Source of the DNA: Glandiceps talaboti
Lineage: Eukaryota > Hemichordata > Enteropneusta > Spengelidae
Direction of reading: 5' to 3'
DNA length: 64,000 nt
Assembly: GCF_964340395.1 (NCBI RefSeq)
Contig: NC_135560.1
Span: 22,394,675 to 22,458,674 of the forward strand
The translations under genes were made by a program, and so were the position numbers. Shown here in pieces: positions 1 through 11,300 of this stretch (its first letter is position 1; every line of letters starts with the position of its first letter). Under the pieces are notes generated by a model. That model had not been told where the DNA came from. It was given only the letters and a program-made list of their open reading frames with translations, and searched no databases.

Positions 1-200
1 TATGTATGTATGTGTCTGTGTGTGTATGTATGTATGTATGTATGTATGTATGTATGTATGTATGTATGTATGTATGTATGTATGTATGTATGTATGTATG
101 TATGTATGTTTGTATGTATGTATGTATGTATGTATGTATGTATGTATGTATGTATGTATGTATGTATGTATGTATGTATGTATGTATGTATGTATGTATG
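1..200. repeat. (TATG)n microsatellite
   Basis: A nearly pure tetranucleotide tract with a few interruptions (tgtgtctgtg near the start, one ttg variant near base 110). It gives long open frames in several phases of alternating Met-Tyr-Val-Cys, which are artefacts of the repeat. The array runs off the left edge, so its full length is unknown. Confidence 0.97.
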
Positions 201-448
201 AAGACTGCTTCTGAGATTTAATTTGGTGGAAAGCGCCACAAAACAAGAGTAAATCTTCACCCTTCAGACCATCACATTTTTTCAAGGAGCCCCCCCCCCC
301 TCCCAGCACGCCAAGTTATTTTCAAGGCCCTGATTTTTCTCCTCAGCCGCCCCACCCCTTGTGAATTCCGATCGTTGGCTTACTTAAAAACTGTCTTCCT
401 GTGTGTCTATCCTCATTAGAATCCGTTATTCTTATTTTTTATACACAG

Positions 449-1029
449 AGCGATATTTTTTCATATCGATTGGCCTTGTGGTAATGTCAGCTGTTGTCAC
501 TGCATTGTCATTAAGTATGCACTTCAAGGGTCCTATGTGTGAAGAAGTGCCCCGCTGGCTGAAGAAGTTCGCGTTCAGATTCCTGGCAAAGGTGACATGT
601 ACACATCTTCGCCTCGGAGGGCGCTATTCAAGCATCTACAGAAATCGCCGACCAGGTATACATAACCGAAACGCTACTACGACTGGAAGCGTCTTGTCCA
701 CTTTCCCCTGTGAAGAGATACCGTTAGAGCAACACACTAACAGCCTAGCAGAACAAGAAATACGACTAACACCCAAACCAAATGACGTCGAGACACGGAT
801 GACAAAGAGCAACAACATAGTCAATCACATTTACTCTCCAGCTGAGAAGTGCTTAGACCAGTATGATGACGAGATCCAAGAGAAACGTCTGCGAGAGTGG
901 CGCGAAGTGGCCCGTATTCTAGATCGAACCTTTTTCCTGCTGTACATTATACTGCTTTTTTGTTTGATGATGGGCTTCTTGAGTTCCCTAGCAATTAGTG
1001 CAAGCCATAAACATCGACTTGATGAGTGA
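449..1029 (+). CDS. Nicotinic acetylcholine receptor-like subunit, last coding exon (partial)
   Basis: This is the C-terminal 192 residues of a pentameric Cys-loop ligand-gated channel subunit. Seen: the exon opens after a pyrimidine-rich acceptor (tatacacag at 440-448), one base into a codon. Residues 2-25 form the M3 helix (RYFFISIGLVVMSAVV, then HFKGP). An intracellular loop of roughly 110 residues follows. From residue 149 the amphipathic MA helix has the family pattern W-x-x-VA-x-x-x-DR-x-F (EWREVARILDRTFFLLY), running into M4 (about 161-181) and a short tail ending HRLDE before TGA. Known: the W..VA...DR.F motif before M4 is typical of nicotinic subunits. Upstream exons (ligand-binding domain, M1, M2) lie left of the window, so alpha or non-alpha type and ion selectivity cannot be judged. 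The M3 sequence is divergent and is followed by a Cys in MCEEVPRWLKK; this may belong to an invertebrate-expanded clade. The open frame back to 403 is intron sequence, not a start. Confidence 0.85.
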
Positions 1030-1827
1030 GAATAATCTACAATATTTCGACCAACAGCTCCGTATGTCACGAATACAATAATATGTCAAGAGAAAATTTA
1101 TGCCAAATAATAGAAATATCATGTATCGCTGAGAGTAAGAAAACAAAATATAACACTAAATTTAGTACCACATATAAATTGTGGAGTAAGCTATCACTGT
1201 AATATTGGGAGAAACGTACACCAAATTTAACCACGTCACTTTATATGTTGTGTTTAAACATCCCTAGTAGTATTCCCATAGAAGATATGACGCCAAATGG
1301 GTCACTTTTCAAAAACAAATCCAAAATATGGGTTCTCTTTTTCGTCTACAAATTATCGATAAAAATGTGTAGCTTTTCCATGTCTCTGATATTCAAACAA
1401 AATATATACAAATCATGTCAGTATAACGTCTATCACCACGTGACATTTGTAGTAGTTAAACATGAAACATCATAGGCTGACGGACTACACTATCGAATGA
1501 TATGATCTACCAAACAGAATTAAAAATTGGTAGATCGTACTTCTACACCGGGTGTGGGGTAAACTTTGGTTTAAACCGACATTGTACTACCGACATATTC
1601 TGTGCTTTTATCTGCCCATGTGCAGAGTTTGAAAAGAAAACCTTGGTAATTAAGTAGTCAAATTAAATTTTAAAGGCAGATTTGTAGAAAGATAATATTT
1701 TTAAAAAGTAAAACACTGATGTAACTCGTATATTATTTTAGTCCTAAAGACAAACTTGATTGCGTAATGGAGAATAGCCCTTTGTAAGATACTAACAGCA
1801 GAGCCGTAAATGTTATATCATCTTATT

Positions 1828-1829
<2 letters not shown>

Positions 1830-1870
<41 letters not shown>
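1830..1870. repeat. (TA)n microsatellite
   Basis: About 20 uninterrupted TA dinucleotides. Confidence 0.97.
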
Positions 1871-1873
<3 letters not shown>

Positions 1874-2164
1874 GCATAATTAGCCATAGCACACGTTTAG
1901 TCCTAGTTTTGGTGAATAAATAATTGTCGACTCTAAATGCTTCAATATTATTACCTGATAAATATATTGCTGTGGTGGGATGAAAATAGACAGTCTTCGC
2001 GATGATTCATACAAAGTCATATAGTATGGTTTCTTCAGAATATATATCTTAATCATTTCATATCTGCTTTCTAAATTATCATATTGCAAAGTTCGAACTA
2101 TAACGTGTTTTTTAGATCTGATATTCTACCTACCAAAGTATCATAACTTAGTATTGGTTAGAGT

Positions 2165-2417
<253 letters not shown>

Positions 2418-3621
2418 TGAGAGGCAGAGAGTTTTACATAGTTATTTACAAAATGCACTGTTCTCATTACGGGTTGATAAAATAGTTCGGTCATCAAATG
2501 CGTTATCGTCAAACATCAGAATTTCTCACATAACCACAGCGCAATTTCCCATACATCCAGTGTATTCTGCTCGGTTTGCTGAATGACTCTCACACTATCG
2601 CGTAATGATTTTGATGCCATCCGAACAATCATCGACTCGTAATAGTCAAGTAAGAACGGTTCTGTGTAGAATTCAGGGAATCGAGAAAGCCAAAAAGAAA
2701 GTCACGGTGTTAAACATGTATTAAAGACAAGAACGCATCCAGATACTTAAAATTACACTTCTGTCTTTTTATCTTATATATTGTGATCAAGCTTTATATG
2801 GTAGTCTTCAACTGTCACTTATTCATTTATTCATTCAAAATGATTATTGCTTATTTATTGGAAATAGGTACAATTATTGTATGACAAGCTACAGATCAGT
2901 GCCAGTACACATAATTACTGTTTCAATTAATAGTTTTAATATTGTTTTCACATGAGGATTAGAAGTAATCTGTCCTCTGTGAGGAAGTTAGCAGATAACA
3001 TTCCAGTCTGATCTGAAGGTGCAAACTCTTATGCTGAGTCAACGTTTAGATGGTGAGAAATGTATAGTGATTTTTGAAGTTTTGTTTCAATCCATTTAAA
3101 ATTACTAAAATTTGAGAGAACCTGGTAAAAATTGTGAATTAGATGATACACTTTGTATATTGTCAGTGAGCAATGTAAGCTTTGATTACCTGGCAAGTAG
3201 TTCAGTTGGGACAGAAATGTTTCATTCAAATAGACAAATTGTATTTTATATCGTAGAGTCTACGAAAATCTTCCGAAAGATATGGATTTATTCAATTGTT
3301 GCGAATTCGTCACTTTCGTCTTTACGTTTTCTTATCCATTAAAGCCTGTGTACTTTTCAATTTGTGTACTTTTGTAAATATGAATATCTGTTTTGCATAT
3401 TTGATATATATTGTATATACGTCGACGTTATATTGTGATTTCACATATCAGGTCCTAATTCTGCCTCTCGACGTAGATGGCGTTCTTTAATATTGTGTTA
3501 GATACGGTATTGTACGAGTCAGTCACCTTTGGCTGTAGTTTAGTTTTTTAGCATGCGACTAAATATTATCCTTGTGTTATGTATACTGATAGATATATTT
3601 GTATTTGAAATGCCAATTTCA

Positions 3622-3627
3622 AATAAA
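3622..3627 (+). terminator. Candidate poly(A) signal AATAAA
   Basis: AATAAA in the context caaataaacaagtgc, followed within about 30 bases by G/T-rich sequence (gtgttttgcg and ggggttttgtttc), the usual arrangement of a cleavage site. Assignment to the receptor gene rests on strand and distance only. Confidence 0.35.
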
Positions 3628-3759
3628 CAAGTGCATCGTGTTTTGCGAAAAGTCATTTCACGGGGTTTTGTTTCATGTGTGTTTATATGTAATTTATATG
3701 TGTCAATACATGATTAAATGTGATCGACTTTTATAGTGTATGTGAATTGTTGTGTAGTC

Positions 3760-3762
<3 letters not shown>

Positions 3763-3821
<59 letters not shown>

Positions 3822-3945
3822 TACACTCATATACATACATACACACACATACATACATACATACATACATACATACATACATACATACATGCATACATAC
3901 ATACATACATACATACATACATACATACATACATACATACATACA
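3763..3945. repeat. Compound (AC)n-(CATA)n microsatellite
   Basis: About 55 bp of AC followed by about 120 bp of CATA with minor interruptions. It matches the composition of the arrays at 1-200 (opposite strand) and at 18.3-18.7 kb. Confidence 0.97.
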
Positions 3946-4255
3946 TTCAATACAAATCAATCAATGTCATGCTCATTATTTTTCACTTTTTAATCCATTT
4001 GCCCGCTTCCTACCTTTTCCCTATCTCTATATTGGCATACTGCCCACTACACTCTCCCCTTTATCCACTTCCATCTCTTCTTCCAAACAGATATAGAGTT
4101 ATATTCACCATTAGATTAAAACCATAGAAAACATTAACCTATCACTGAATATTTTGTATAAAATGATAATACTCAGGTGATAACCACATTGTTGATACCC
4201 GTTTCTTCTTCTTTTACCAAAATACACAAATTTTACATCCTCAAATATTGGATTT

Positions 4256-4510
4256 TTGACCAAAAGACCAATACCCTATTTTAGACCTTTACAGCTTTTT
4301 AGAAGATCAAATTTTAGACCAAAATACACTTGACAGTAATTCCATACTAAGGAAATAGTAGAACGCAAAATGTAGTTTTCACTCTTGTGGTTTTTTCCCT
4401 TTAGGAGGTAATATTTTGGAGGTAAGTAAAGGTAAAAGATATTGGACCCCATTCTTGACCAAGGAAAATCGAAAATAATGTAGATAGAGTGGACCCCTTT
4501 TAGACCAAAT
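4256..4510. repeat. Dispersed repeat, copy A
   Basis: Contains the phrases ccctattttagacc, tttacagc, ttagaagatcaaattttaga and gtggacccc. A related copy with the same word order (ccccattttagatc, attacagg, ctaagagatgaaaagttta) lies at about 16180-16290. No terminal repeats were recognised, so the class is unknown. Confidence 0.5.
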
Positions 4511-5591
4511 GGCAAGAAAGCACATCCCACAGGGTGGCACATATACATGTAGTCATATTATATTTGTTTTTATTAATATTTCATATACAGACACCATTTC
4601 AATGTGTAAACACTGTTCTCCCATTGCAACCATATGGGGGAGCTCACAATCAAAGAAAAGACCAACAAGCTCACAATAAAAAAAAAGACACATATATTTG
4701 TTCATATCTTTATTGAGTTTTCTCTAGAAAGACAGGTACAATGTAAAGCATTTACAAGCACACAAATGATCATTGCATATATACAGAAAATAACAATAAT
4801 ACTTGGAAGTACCTTTTGTCTTTTTACAATATATTTTGCTTTCAAACATGCATATAACCAATATATTGAGATTTTCCATTTCAAAGAAAGTTTATATGTC
4901 ACTCCTGACTGCTTGACATTGACATCTTGGATTTGATATGGGGGAAATTATAAGAAACATACATGTATGAATGAAGCTAGGACCCTCTAACTTTTTTTTT
5001 TTCATTTTGCTTACAATATCTACAAAAAAAAGTTTCGGTGGTAAAAAACATTGATTACATTATCCTGACAGACATGGTCCAAAACAAAACAAACTTGGTC
5101 TTTGCATAAAGTCACAAAAATTTATGTCCGATCTTTTCCTGGTATTGCTTTTCTGAATTGGTTTAATGCTGTATGGTGTAGGCACACTGTGGTTGGAAGG
5201 TTTAGCTAGGCTTGACGTTTTTTGCCAACACTTATTGCATAAGTTGACTTGAAATGGATAATAGAACAATATGACTATTCCAAGGTTTAACTTGTTCAGT
5301 GGTGTTGACAATATAAATGAAACTTTCTTCAATTTTACATAAATTCAAACTTTGAGCATTTTCCAGAAATTGTGTCATGAGATTATAAAAAATTCATGCA
5401 TCTTTCAAGAACAACATAATAATCAATGGTTTACATAAATGAACAAAGTTTTCAAAGCACACAAGAAACAGTTCTAAACATTCACTAAATGCATTTGTAG
5501 ACAAGAACTCAAACCTATATGTTGTCAAATATATGACAATTAGTAGTAGACAATTTTATGAAAATGTTCTTTACTGGTCTGGTAGTAGTAT

Positions 5592-5637
5592 GTAAGATAT
5601 GCCATGACAGGGCGCCCTCACACATCAGTCAACCCCA
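5592..5637 (-). repeat. Isolated monomer of the 49-bp satellite
   Basis: Read on the minus strand this segment gives tggggttgactgatgtgtga followed by gggcgccctgtcatggcata and tcttac. It is nearly identical (about three differences over 46 bp) to the monomer repeated 25 times at 39.3-40.6 kb, but it stands alone and in the opposite orientation. Confidence 0.9.
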
Positions 5638-6647
5638 TAGCCTGGTGATGGTGGAGTGACACAATATATTTTAGTCTACGTGAACAAAAGGGTGTAAAAA
5701 TATTGAATAAAATGCCAAAAAAGTTTACAACATTCCAATGTTTTTGCAATTATAATGAACAAATAACTTATTTTGTCATGTACATGACAAGATAAACATC
5801 AAATACAGGTGCAAAGAAGTGTAAAAATTGTAGATAACATACTGATATTTATCACAGAGATAATCGAAGCACACAGGTGCATGAAGTAGCACACAAGTAG
5901 AATGGGTTAAAAAACCCAGGAATACTGATATATAATATACATATACAAAGAATTTGATCTCGATGGGAATGGTGTTGATTCATGGTAGCATGGTAGTTTT
6001 GTAGTAAATCAATGTAAATATGGATAAACAGGATTTCATTCATATCATCTTAATACTTGTACATTTTTCATATAATTCTCTCTGCATTTAAAAATGCTAA
6101 GGTAGGCAATAAAAAGGCCTGCTGAGGTGTGAAACTATTCAAAAATTTACAAGTCGTTTTTGCACTATAAAAATGACAAAATTACCAATTCTCAAAAATA
6201 CAATGAGAGATTATGGTTGACTAGTTCCAACAAAAACCAACAGTATTACAAGTTATTAAGAGAATGTTCCAGTCATTACTGTTACCTTTTATCAGTTGTC
6301 ACTGAAGCACACACAAATTTGTTGACTAGCTAGGTAAACATTAAGTATTGCATATGTCTGATTGCCAGATGTTTCATAACGTTGGTTCACCTAAGGTTTT
6401 GAAAGTAAAACCTTCAGAAACTCATTCTTAATGTTTAAAAACTTTCTTCAAATTTAGTACAATTCATCATAAAAAAATAAGGTACTACAGAATGTGACAG
6501 AAAAGTATGAAGGTACAAATAATGACGCACAAACTAAAAACTGTCTATCTAAGTTTGCATATTAGTTTTGAAAGCTCACTGAACTTTCGTGGAAAAGGAA
6601 ATAATTTTATTAGAGTTTAAAGGTGTTGTATACTTAAAACTATACAC

Positions 6648-7017
6648 CAGTGTTCCCGCTAAGGCTTATTTGTGCACTACTTGTGCAAGGTCTCCATCTG
6701 CTCTCACAAATTTCATGTTTTGCGCTACCGTATATCCAAGTATCAAGAATGAAACAGAAAATATGTACAGATAAAGTATAAGTAATGATTGAATGAAATG
6801 TTGTCATAGAGTTTTAATTTCTCTCTATTCAGCATCCAAGAGTAGGTAAAATGAGTTAGCTTCATATTCCAAATAAACATGTGATTTTGCTTCCAGCCTC
6901 TCCCCCCCCCCACACACCCCCTCCGTGGCCTCACAAATGCAGTCGACATGTCACACTTTCCATTCTTTTTCCATCTCCTTAAGTTGCTCAGTCTCAAAAA
7001 ACTTAGAGGGAACACTG
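6648..7017. mobile_element. Non-autonomous hAT-like element (MITE, 370 bp)
   Basis: Terminal inverted repeats CAGTGTTCCCGCTAAG at the left and CTTAGAGGGAACACTG at the right (one mismatch), flanked by a perfect 8-bp direct repeat ctatacac at 6640-6647 and 7018-7025. An 8-bp target duplication with CAGTG termini is characteristic of the hAT superfamily. The interior has no transposase frame. It includes a C-rich run near 6902, an A/T-rich centre and scattered poly-purine sequence. The element at 22907-23067 shares the same termini. Confidence 0.88.
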
Positions 7018-7946
7018 CTATACACCCTTTCTGAATGACTACCTGTATCAAGTCAACTATTGATTTCAAAAATGACACAAAGAAATAATATATTTATGAA
7101 AACAGCCTTAGTGTCTTTTTGCTCTGTTTCTGCATTTATAATTTTAACACTTCTCCCATGATAAATAACAATTCAAGTTGTCGTACAAAATAACAGTGGT
7201 GCGAAAAATTGTAAGTACACAATAAACATATCATCAAATTGTACAATATTTTGCTTTCAACTCAGTGAACAGAAGAAATAATTTGGGCTGAATCTACTTA
7301 GCCACAAATATACAGAATAGTAAAGCTCCATGCCATTTACATGTATAATGAAATCGAAAACATTCTGTAAATACAATCACAAATACTTTTTGGTATATAT
7401 AAATTGCTTTTTTCACAAACGTCACGCTGGAACACACCGCCAAAGGCACACGATTTCAGACTGTTCTGAAGGTGGAAGAGTGGTGTAATATTGCTAGAGA
7501 ACACATGAAAAGTTAATACTGCTGAATATGGTCCACACATGGAATGCTGTAATGTTAAAATGCTTTATGGTTTGAATATGTAAATTTTGAAGAAATAAAT
7601 GTTGTTTTCTGAATTCTTGCGTCCTAGTCTAGGATTTTGTAATTGGTTTTCTTTCATTAAAATTTCTTTATATAAGAATCAATTCTCTATTTACTACATA
7701 TGGCTAAAGTGAATATTAGTTATCCAATAGATCAAGTGTCTAAGTATATCAAACTTTCTTTGAATTGGAGCACTGCACAAAGGACATGACAAAGTCGTTG
7801 TCTCTTCTGTTTCAAAATAATGCTTGGTGGGTGGATATTGTAATGCTGTGTTTAAGGTAATACAACAACATGAAATGATTTGACTAATGTACTAATTGTG
7901 CAGCAAATTATGTATACAGAAATAATTTTATGCAATAAAGTTTAGT

Positions 7947-7997
7947 TATCGTTTTCAAGTCATCTCTGTTTATTTATCGTTTTCAAGTCATCTCTGT
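7947..7997. repeat. 23-bp direct repeat with minus-strand poly(A) signal
   Basis: Two identical copies of tatcgttttcaagtcatctc plus tgt, at 7947-7969 and 7975-7997. The spacer region contains TTTATT (7969-7974), which is AATAAA on the minus strand and lies about 335 bp beyond the CFAP161 stop. It is the likeliest poly(A) signal of that gene. Confidence 0.6.
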
Positions 7998-8307
7998 CTG
8001 AACTAAGATGTTCTAGGCAAATTTTTACTAAATAAATAAGGTGTTATATGTAAGGGGAACTATTAAAGCTAGTATGCTAGTATGCTGATTCAAATTCTTA
8101 CAAGTATATAGGAAGTTTTATTAAGAACTATTCAGCAAACTTAATTAATGAACTAAAATAATATCAAAATAGCATTGTCCGTATAAATTCATTAGAATTA
8201 TTTCTGTTTTGCATATTGTTTATGTGGAAAGCTGTTAAGTTCTGTGTTAGAGTTTTCCAAACTCAATCTTCTTGACCTGGGTATTGTTGTAATTTCATCC
8301 ATCCATC

Positions 8308-11300
8308 CTACTGTTTTGCACCAACAGGAAGTGTTTGTTCTGGAGCTGCAGGATCAGTTGGTGTTCCACTAACAAAAACCCAGTGATTACAGTCTTTCTC
8401 TGCTCTATGGGAATCAAGCTCTGTATGGGCTGTCACTTCATATTCCCGACCAAATGGTGTTCTGAAGGAGAAGACAAACATTTTCACAAGAAATTAGCAC
8501 ATTTTCTGTCATCATTTCCTCACATTCATTTTCATTCAGAAAAGGCAAATACAGGTTACATAAAAGTCTCTGTGCAAGTAATGCTGAAAATACACAGTAC
8601 ATATTTGTAATGATAGGCCAATGTCAAATTAAGATTAAAATTTTGGTGTGTAAAACAGTTATTAGTCAGAGCTGTAGAAAAGTTTATTCTGAACAATGAA
8701 CCAATTCTACTTAATCGTTATGGCTCCACTGAACACAGTGGGATTGAATTATTGGGTTTTAATACCAAAAGAAATCCAAATAAACCAGTATCAATGCAGC
8801 TGTATATATAGAACTACATTATATATATATCATGCCACTTTATTAACAAAGATAGATCACAATACATGTTACTCATTTCCCCTTCAACTAAATACACTTA
8901 TATTGAAGACAAAGAACTGTAAGCCTCATTTGAATGCCAGACACATTGTGTAGAAAAAGTTCAGAAAAATAAGGACTCTCAAAAACTGCCACTGATTTGA
9001 TATGATCATTTTATATTTCACAGTAATTTTGATTTCTGTCAGAAAATACAAACCTTTCAGAAAGTTAGAGTTGCACAAGGAGAGTTGATATAATATCTTA
9101 CCTGAGTGAAACATGTCCAACAGAATTCAAGTCTTGGTTAGACTTACAATGGGCAATCACAACTTTTTGGTTGGCCTACAAGATATCAAATAAATGTAAG
9201 TATTTTCTTTTCAAATATATATGTACATGATGTATGTGACTGTAGTAGTAATGATTAAAAGTACAAAAATACTTGAATTTCCAACCATTTCAAAGGAAAC
9301 TGAAGATCTGAATGGAACAAAGCAGTACCAATTTCTAAAAAAATATGTGTACAATGTTTGTATATGTCTTAAAACATCATCAATTTATCAAACCATTCTG
9401 GTGCTATGGGTTTGAGTTTTAACTGAAGACAAGAAGAAGTCTTTTGATCAAACACTTCCATCAGCACTTTTGTGCACGCTTATTTCTTTCAGAAGTGGTA
9501 AACAGATATATACAATACACTTGAAATTTACTGAGGACCATATTGTGTTGAAAATGTTTGTATGAGTTATCCTGGGGTGATTTGTATTTAACTTTATCTG
9601 TGTTACTCTTCTGTAAAAATTTACCAAATAAGGCAAAAAATATAAAACTATTATAAGGATTATAGCACAAAGATTAGTGGAAGTATCATCAAATTAATTT
9701 TCAACATGATAGAAAACTGTCATTTCTTGTGTTAGTACAATATATGGAAAGGCATTAATGTTCTTTGGCACGTTGAGGGCGCTCTTGCAGGGAGTAGAAC
9801 AAGTGAATGACAGTGTTCATTAGGTGACTTCAGTCTAATCGCTATCACCAACTCCAGGAGTGACCATCACTTTTTATGTTGATACTTTGTATTTTTATTT
9901 TGGCAAGTTGAAAGAGGCACAGTGCTTCTGATTTTACTTAAGTATATTTTTCCTTCTAATAGTTTTTTTTGCAAGTAAGGTTACAAGTGCAGAGTACTAG
10001 GTAATTTTGTAAATATAAATGTAGTTATATGTAATCCAGTTATAGGTGCCTATCAATTTCCAGAGCTTTATTTTTCCCCAAGAGAACGTTTTTTATCTTT
10101 GTTTTTTAGTGTGAGGCCAAGTATTAAAGGGCTGGCATTATAATCTCCCAGATGTAACAACACATGATGTATAAATAACCACTTTTGTCTTTTGTCCATG
10201 TACGTTTTTTTATGTACGGTACTAAAGCATAGTGGCAGCTTTACCAAGCAAAGTATATAGCTTGTTGATAATATGATTTATGATTAAAATCATGAGTGTA
10301 AATAGAATTGGACTTTGTTATCACTACTTACAGGTACTGGTAATCCTTCCATTTCCATTCTGTATAATGGATTAAATGCAAGTACTCTCCACTGAGTTAA
10401 ATAATTACAGTGTTCAACCAGTGTCACTTCCTGTTGTCTAGATTTCTTGGCTGACTTTGTGAATGTTGCAATATCACTGTGAAGTTTCAGCTGAAAACAA
10501 AAAGGAGGCAATGTACAATATTCTGATTAGTAATCATGCTGGCAATAGTACATGGTCCAGCAAAGTCAGTTCTAGTATGATGTACTATATTTATTATTGA
10601 GGGTCGTGAGGTCAACATGTTGATTTCCTCAAATGACTGTTCACCTTTTTGCTGAGGGCATATCAGGAAACAGACTGATTAGGGGTGGGGGTGGGGGTGG
10701 GGGTGGGGTGGGGGTATTGGGGGGTACAATTGCAGTTACACCACCAAAAAATCAAATTCAATCTACTGGTTTTACTAATAAGTAATATCACAATCTCATG
10801 ATAAGTAATCATAGGACATGTGAATATTAAAGTTATCCAGCATAGTGTTTTCCCAATTACATTACAGGTGGACTTGAAATTCAAAGTACACAGCAATTAC
10901 ACAACAGTGACAGAAATAATATGCTTTGAACTATTTCAAGATATATAACTGTGTTTGAATGAAATTACTTACATCTCCTCCTTCTCCTGGTAGAGTACAG
11001 ATCAGGAAACTTTGTCCATACGTCAATGGAGCACCTGGTGGTGAATTATCCACACTGAAATACAAGATGCAAACTCAATTATTTGAAAGGAAACTATCTT
11101 TGACATGTTACTACTTTCTATTTAATGTATTGTCTTTATATTCTCTATCTACATACTTTCATATCTCCTACAGACTACATATTTGCATTATTTATTGGCA
11201 ATGTCAATTTTCCTGTGTGCTTGAAACTATGATGGTCTGTATTGCAGTTAGGACAGCATTATAAAATTAAATGCTGCAGTACTGTCATAACAGTAATGGC

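Larger units (their letters stand above)
3946..7946. other. Intergenic, no gene seen
   Basis: AT-rich interval between the receptor gene and CFAP161. It contains a dispersed repeat (4256-4510), one isolated satellite monomer (5592-5637) and a hAT-like MITE (6648-7017). The open frames here lack splice signals, composition or motifs that would support a gene. Confidence 0.6.

Noticed and set aside
2-221. Met-Tyr-Val-Cys open frames, and similar frames at 2141-2512, 3703-4127, 18192-18726 and 19004-19222
   Set aside because: Translations of microsatellites in several phases; no splice signals or family similarity.
403-448. Receptor exon starting at the upstream ATG-like codon near 403
   Set aside because: The segment is intron: a pyrimidine tract and acceptor end at 448, and the family alignment begins at the M3 helix immediately after.
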